Positions 57,901-64,000 of a stretch of 64,000 nt of DNA are shown piece after piece (the stretch's first letter is position 1; every line of letters begins with the position of its first letter). A program made the translations under genes and the position numbers. The stretch spans positions 7,262,511 through 7,326,510 of the forward strand of contig NC_134659.1 in NCBI RefSeq assembly GCF_030463565.1, read 5' to 3'. Below the pieces are notes generated by a model, which made no database searches, was not told where the DNA came from, and was given only the letters and a program-made list of their open reading frames with translations. The DNA comes from Pelecanus crispus. Taxonomy: Eukaryota; Chordata; Aves; Pelecaniformes; Pelecanidae.

Positions 57901-60080
57901 AGAGGCAACGGGATTAGCATCGATCTGCCGAGAGCAGCACCCTTGGCACAGGCTCCGCGCGCTTCCCTGCGTGACCCACAGCCCCCGCGGCTCCCTCCCA
58001 GCCTCCATATCCACACCTCTCCCCCCACAGCCACCAGCAGATCCTTTTGCCGAGTTTCTTGGCCCCAGATTGCCCCAAACTTTGCCCATCAGAGGGTAGA
58101 AAAGGGGGTCCTGACCCAAATATACCGTGCAGCTTTGAGAGCTGAGCCACAACGTGCACATCACCTCCCTCCTGCTAGCTTGGCTTTTGGGGTATGGCTG
58201 TTGTAGGTCAAAGCTGTTTTCTTATACAAGAGAGAAAAAAGCATCCCTGGGACCAAATTAGGCTATTTTATCCCCAAAAAGCTCACTGACTCTGGTGACA
58301 TTTGTGCAACTCCAGAGGGAAATGGGGAGAGGGGGTGAACGTGCAAACAAGACAATTCCCAGCACATGTGCTGCATTTTGGGATGGGGAGATGCCTGCAG
58401 CCTGGAGAGCTCCTGCATTTAAATTGCTTTTCATAGAAGCCCGAGCCCCGTTGCGGTAGCTGGCGTGAAGAGGAAGCAGCAGCACGGCTACCGGGAGCGG
58501 CACAACACGGCTCTGCCGTGCAGCCGGCGGCTCCCCCCTGCCACGCCGAGGCCATGCAGTCGCCAGCAATTTCAAAGAGGTGCTGGGGAACGGAGGCACT
58601 TGAACATTTTTAATGATGCATGTTCCCTGTCGGCTCCGCACCCAACGGGAAGCCTTTAAAGTTGGGCTCCCTTTGATTAGACAATGGACCTGGAGAGAGA
58701 AACGCTTCCCCTCCTCCTCCTCCCCGCTCCACCTTCCTCCGTACCCCTCCTGCCCCAAAAGGGCTGAATTTAGAAGCACAAAACCATGAATTGCAAGTAA
58801 GGGACAGTGGATGCTGCCGGCGAGCGGAGCAGCAGCCCCACGGCCAGGCACATTTAGCCCACGGTGTCTCCTGATGGGTTTTAGCAGAGGATGGGGGACG
58901 CTGAGGGGGCTCCTCACCATCCACCCCCAGTTTATACCCATAACTTTCTGGGATACAGGAGCCCTCGCTCTGCTGCACAGAGCCAACACGTTTCCCCCCC
59001 ATCACGGCCACAACCAGGACCAGAGAAGAGAACCTGCGCCTCTCCCAGCTTCTCCCTAATCGCTTCCCAAGTGCTGCTCCGGAGGGGTTGTTCCAGTTCA
59101 GCCCCAGCCTCCTAAAAGGCCATTTCTCCCCACAAGCCCTGCCAAGCTCATCAGCTCACGCTGGCTTTCAACGCGCCAGTCAGCACTAAGGACACATTTA
59201 AACCAGCTACGGGGTTGTGACGTCCTTCTCCAAGAGGGACAAGCGCTGGGGAAGCACGAAGAGCCCCCAGCTCCAGCTGACTCCCCATTATTCCACTCAT
59301 AAATCGCTCTGTGGTATTTTTGTGAGTCGTTAACGTCCCATTAAAAGCGTCCCATTAAGCAGAGCTGGCTGGCAGGGAGCTGGGCAGATGCAAGGCTGGA
59401 AGGAACCACAGCTCTCCCATTATGGTAAGTTTTCCAAAACCCACTAGTTATGTCCCTAAATAGTTTCCTTCCACAAACAGCGAGATGGTGTCAGCTGCTT
59501 TTTTTAAATGAACAGCAGAAAATAACAAAAGAGCTGCAAATGGCAGCTATAAATGCAAAGCAGAGGCTGGAGTGTGGGGGTCCCACGGAGAGGGACCGGG
59601 GGGTTTGCGGGGAGAAGGGGGAACGCGTTCAGAGGGGACAATGCTGACGCTGCAAGGTGCCACCGCAGCCTGGCAAAGCCGCTCGGACACGGTTGACCTT
59701 CCCTTTGCTTGCAAACCAGGGGGAAATGGTATTTACTCCAGCTAGAAGCAACCAGAGCCTCCTTACCGCAAGCTGCTCTTAGGGCTTCTCCCTTCCTGCC
59801 CTGGCCAAGCCTCCTGCAGTCTCCATGCACAAGGGCGGGCACGCTGCTCTGCTGCAAACAGGGCGGCATTTCCCACCAGCACTTAAATGCCACGGGTTTA
59901 TAATATCTCCCCCTCTCTCCACGCGCTGCCCACCCCTGCCCGACCATTCCTGCTTCCCACCGGCGCTGGGAATGAAGCTTGCAAAAGTCATCCTTTCCCA
60001 CAGGAGAGCCACGGGGTCCCGTGGAGAATTCAGCCAGGTCACTGGAATAAAGTCAGTAGATATCTGGAGTGCTGCAATTT

Positions 60081-60166
60081 GGTTTGTGTTTGGCTTTTTG
60101 GGGTTTTTTTGTTTGTTTGGGTTTGGGGTTTTTTTGTTTTGTTGTTGGGTTTTGTTTTTATTTTTG
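60081..60166 (+). repeat. G/T-rich low-complexity tract
   Basis: Consists almost entirely of G and T, with T runs and four G runs of three or four (60100, 60119, 60125 and 60147). It could in principle form a long-loop G-quadruplex. No transposon is recognised. Confidence 0.75.
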
Positions 60167-63100
60167 CTGCAGGCTGTTCCACAAATATCATTTTCTGTGA
60201 GCAGAAAGCAAAGATGAAGACTAGCTCACCCCGAGCAAAAAAACAACAGGCTGATGCTGGAGCAGCCTGGCAGTGATAAGAGGCAATTCATTTGCATGTG
60301 TTTCATACAGCCTCCAAGACACACACGAAAAAAAGCCCCTTGTTACCACCGAGCATCTGATGGGGTTAAGAGTACGGCCTCAGCACAGGGTCCCCAAGCC
60401 CGGGGACACAGGGGACTCCCTGGGACGTTCCTGCTGTGCTGTGACACATCTTGCATCCCAGCTCAACGGGTGCCCCCCAAATCCAGCGGCATCCCTGGTG
60501 CTGGGGTGTCAGTCCTCTACTCACCCATGCCAAACCTTGGCCAAAGCCAAGATCCGAGAGCAGAACCATGAACCTTAGACACCAAAGTCCCTCTGGTAGC
60601 ACCCCCTTGACTCCATGGGGAAAGACACAGTTCCCAAGACTACCCAAAAACAAGGAGCTGGGCTAAAATATGGCTTTTTTCCCCCGCTTTTATCACCCAG
60701 AACAGGGAAAACAGACCATTTTCTGAACGCAGCCTGAATAGGAACAAGTCTGCCTAAATTCACCGTGAACATAGATAAAAGCCCATCATGTCGGCTGTTT
60801 CCAATCCTGGAAAATAACCCGTTGGATCGGAGCTGTTTCAGGCATGCTGAGTGCAGGCTAGGTATGGGAGAACAGCTATTAATGAAGGTGGAAGTGGTTT
60901 TCAATTAAAAAAAGCCAATGACAACAGGTTTTAGATCAAAAGAAGCCTTTTCACAGAAAGTATTCCGCTTGGGCAAAAATATTAATCAGGCTGAAAAATG
61001 CTGCAGTAAAAATCATTGTTTGGTACAAGTTCTCAGCATTGGATTTTGCTCAGAGGACATGGGGTTTTAAACATCCATTTTTCTTTTAATGAAAACACCT
61101 TTGAGAAACCAAAGTTTTTCTGCAGATGGGATTTCTTTTTTTTTTTTCCCCCTAGGTGAAGGATGGGAAAGCACAAACTCTGCTTTGAAAATCGAGTAGT
61201 TTTGTTCAACTGTGGCCACTCTCAACTGGTTTGAAAAATCAAAATACCAAACCCCCTTGCAGGGGACATGGCCTCAAGGTACCCGCTTGCGTCGGGGGTT
61301 TGGTGGCTTGTGTTTGTCTGTGGCTTCTTGCAAAATCTCTGCTCTGTCTCCCTGTGAAGCCCATCTGCACTCAGGTCCTGCTGTAGGATGAGATCTCACC
61401 GGGAGCTCTGGGTTTGGGGAGCCCTTCTGGGGACAACCTGCCCCTGGCCAAGCCCCTTCAGAGGTGCCTCAAGGCAGAGGAGGACACCATCCCAACATGG
61501 GTAAGAGGATCTGCTGATTTCCCTCATTTAATTCCTGGAGATGGGGGGCAAATTCCTGGCTCCACCATTCCAGGAGAGCAAACCCAAGCCCACCTTCTCC
61601 TCAGCACCACGTTGCTCCTTTTCTCTGCAGCAAGGCACCAAGACCTCTCACCAGCCTCCACCACCAACTTAGCAAACCCACCACCCAGAAAGCACATCCA
61701 ACCCCCAAAAAACCCACCAAAGGGGTACGGGATGGGAGAAGCAACCCAGCTCGCACCCAACCACCTTTTAATGGCGTTTTGCAACCTAACACCCAAATCT
61801 CTGCTTCCATGCCCACATCCCAGGTGAGAAAGGACCAGGATTTATAGCCACCATTCTCCTCCTGGAGCCGGAGCTTGGCCATCCCTTGCGCCCACTCCCT
61901 ACCTGCTGCTTTTTTTTTTTTTCCCAAGGAAAACGGGTTGCCCTGGAGCTGGGTCTCCATGGAAACTTGGGTTTTTCAGACACTCAATGGAAAATGCTGG
62001 CTCGGAGAGGCTTGTGCAGGAATACTGATTCAGCCCCAGCGTCTGTAACACTGACTGCATTCTAATCCTGCTCTGCTACCCGGTGAGCTAAAAATACCCC
62101 GCGCACTGTCGCCTCCTGAACTCGCGTAAACAGCTTAAAGCAACACAGCGATGCCAGAGCAGAAATTTCATGAATCAGCTAAAAAAAAAAGGCATGGGGG
62201 AGGTAATGGTGGGCTCTCAGCCCCCATCATGGCGTGGGGAGCACCAGCTTGGTGGGGAAGAGCACGTCCCCACTCCGGGGATGGAAGAGAAGGAGCAATT
62301 GGAGATGTGCACCACATGGGTCCTTGGGTTTTTGTTTCACCTCTCCAAGATGCCCTTTTCCAGGGGTAAAAGCAAGAAAACAAGGTTTCTCTCCGTCCCC
62401 AGCCAGCTGGGAGGAGCGGTGTATTCATTGGCATGCCAAGCTCAACGCGTAGCACTAACATGGGCTGGAGGAAGGTGCCAACTGTCCCCAGCAAGGAGTT
62501 TGGGGACAATCTGGGCATGGGGTGACCTTGGCTGCCCGCTGGTGAGCCGTCACCTGGCACGGTGCTTTCCCTTCTCACTTGTATCATCTCTTTGAGAAAA
62601 AGATGTCAAGGTCCAGCAAATGGTTACCTCCGGGATGCGGGACATGGGGGCTGTCTACGCTGCCAGCCCTCGCTGTGCTCACAGCCGTGTCAGCCCAGCG
62701 TTCCTGGGACCATAACAGGCAAATAAGATCGTGCTCTCCTCTCCAATTAGCTGCCACTGTCCTCGGCTGACTCCCAGAGCTTCTTTTTGCAGAATACACA
62801 AACACCTCCTTTTTTTAAAGGCTTTCTCCCAGCAGCATACCCTTCCCTGAGAAGGAGCACCCAGATGGGGAAACTGAGGCACAAGCCTGCTTGCTCAAGA
62901 CCTGTCTGCAGGCTGGGAGCAAATCCAGGTTTCCCAGCTCCCCCAGCCATGCTGGGAGCTGGGGGTCAGGCATTGCCCTTCACCTCCAAAGCGTTGCAGC
63001 CTGCAACACCGCTGCACCCATCACAGAAACTCTCCTCCCCCCAATTAGCGCTGCCTTCTAATTAAAAGGCTCTCAAAAGCCCAGGGCAGGGGGATGAACC

Positions 63101-64000
63101 CACCTCTAAGTGGCTCTGTGGAGGCTCATCCAAGCCAGCAGCTGGCTGGAGAGTTGGGGTTGATTCTTCTGAGGAAACTCTGCATTTACACATTTGTTTT
63201 CAGCCTGGCTGCGGGGGGAACAGCCAGCGTTCCTGGGATGCTGCTTTAAACCTTTACTTCCATCAGGAACCAGAGAAGCAGGAGAAATGCCATCCCCAGC
63301 TCACAGAGGATTTAGGGTGGGTGATAAACAGGGTTCTGCAGTGGAAAATTCCCCCCTGCCCCAAGCAGGAAAAGCCAATTTCCCAGTAAAAAACATTTTG
63401 GGTGAATTTTTCTAGGCTGAGGACAGGAGAACCTGCTGTAGGGTTTCTCACCCTTGGCTCAGGCGGGGGATGTGCACCCTGGGGTCCCTCTGGCACCCCC
63501 AGCACCCCCTCCCAAGCATCTCCCCTGCTGACCTGGCTTGCTCAGCACATTACAATATTGCAAAGCAGAGAGACGGAACAAGAAAGAACATTTTAGGTCA
63601 CTTTTTGTGGGTTCTAAGAGCTTCCTCCAGCAATGGTAGGATTAAGGCCATTGGCTCTGAATAGCCACAGCGATAAAATAAATCCATGCAAGGCTCGCGT
63701 GGCCCAGCCAAAAATGGGCTGCAAGGCTCATTCCTTCATGGTAAAGAAAAGCCATTCTGGGCTTGAGTTATTTATTAGATTTCATCACATTAAATGAGTG
63801 GGATCCGGACATAAACACCTCCACCATCCCTAGCCCTCCATGCCAAAATCTTCAGCGCCAGCCCTATTAAACAAAGAGCCCGAAGCATCGCGATGGGGAG
63901 GGGATGCGCAGAGATGCGGCAGCCAGGGACCGCTGCTGAGCTCAGCGGCTGTAAATCTCTGTGGGGGTGGGAAGAGGGGGGTTCACCCACCCCAGCCCCA

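Larger units (their letters stand above)
44351..64000. other. About 20 kb with no recognisable gene
   Basis: No frame on either strand resembles a protein I know. In particular, no Kv3-type tetramerisation domain or pore was seen, although KCNC4 is the expected next gene in human synteny. The sequence is GC-moderate with short simple repeats. AT-rich, motif-dense islands at about 45180-45560, 46600-46700, 47866-47960, 49925-50075, 56585-56885 and 59278-59390 stand out from their surroundings and may be conserved regulatory elements (inference only). Long open frames at 47997-48934, 49223-49951 and 53768-54538 have biased, repetitive composition and no domain. Confidence 0.55.

Noticed and set aside
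44351-64000. KCNC4 exons expected from synteny
   Set aside because: No Kv3 tetramerisation domain, pore signature or S6 sequence was found on the minus strand. The gene probably lies beyond the right edge.

Overview
The window is vertebrate and almost certainly avian nuclear DNA. It has intron-split genes, CpG-rich promoters, bird-type CR1 LINE fragments (3' ends at 11121-11217, 11290-11441 and 16744-17033) and an LTR of a family common in birds at the left edge. No bacterial, viral or organelle genes are present. The exact species cannot be read from the sequence.

Four host genes are supported, in this order: PROK1 (prokineticin 1, minus, 4071-7254, 3 coding exons), LAMTOR5 (Ragulator subunit, plus, 10076-11662, 4 exons), SLC16A4 (orphan monocarboxylate-transporter family member MCT5, plus, at least 8 coding exons, 14404-25240, first coding exon not found) and RBM15 (SPEN-family RNA-binding protein, minus, one long coding exon, 40189-43056). 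From memory, the human 1p13 block has the same order and relative orientations, so this is conserved synteny rather than a new arrangement. The four genes are neighbours and do not form one pathway: a secreted ligand, a lysosomal mTORC1 scaffold, a membrane transporter and an m6A-writer/splicing cofactor.

Layout: 1-541 LTR fossil; 542-4070 non-coding; 4071-7330 PROK1 with a TATA box; 7331-9700 non-coding and AT-rich; 9700-10350 CpG-rich LAMTOR5 promoter with a CLEAR-like E-box; 10076-11951 LAMTOR5; 14404-25424 SLC16A4; 25425-40188 tail-to-tail gap between SLC16A4 and RBM15, AT-rich and full of homopolymers, probably including the RBM15 3' UTR; 40189-43056 RBM15; 43057-44350 GC-rich RBM15 promoter with eleven same-strand CCAAT boxes; 44351-64000 about 20 kb with no recognisable gene but several AT-rich, motif-dense islands that look like candidate conserved non-coding elements.

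I found no clear new biological system. The observations most worth checking are the CCAAT array upstream of RBM15, a duplicated hairpin with compensating stem changes at 34.9-35.2 kb, the CLEAR-like box of LAMTOR5, the non-canonical transport residues of SLC16A4 and a homeodomain-motif cluster at 47.87 kb.
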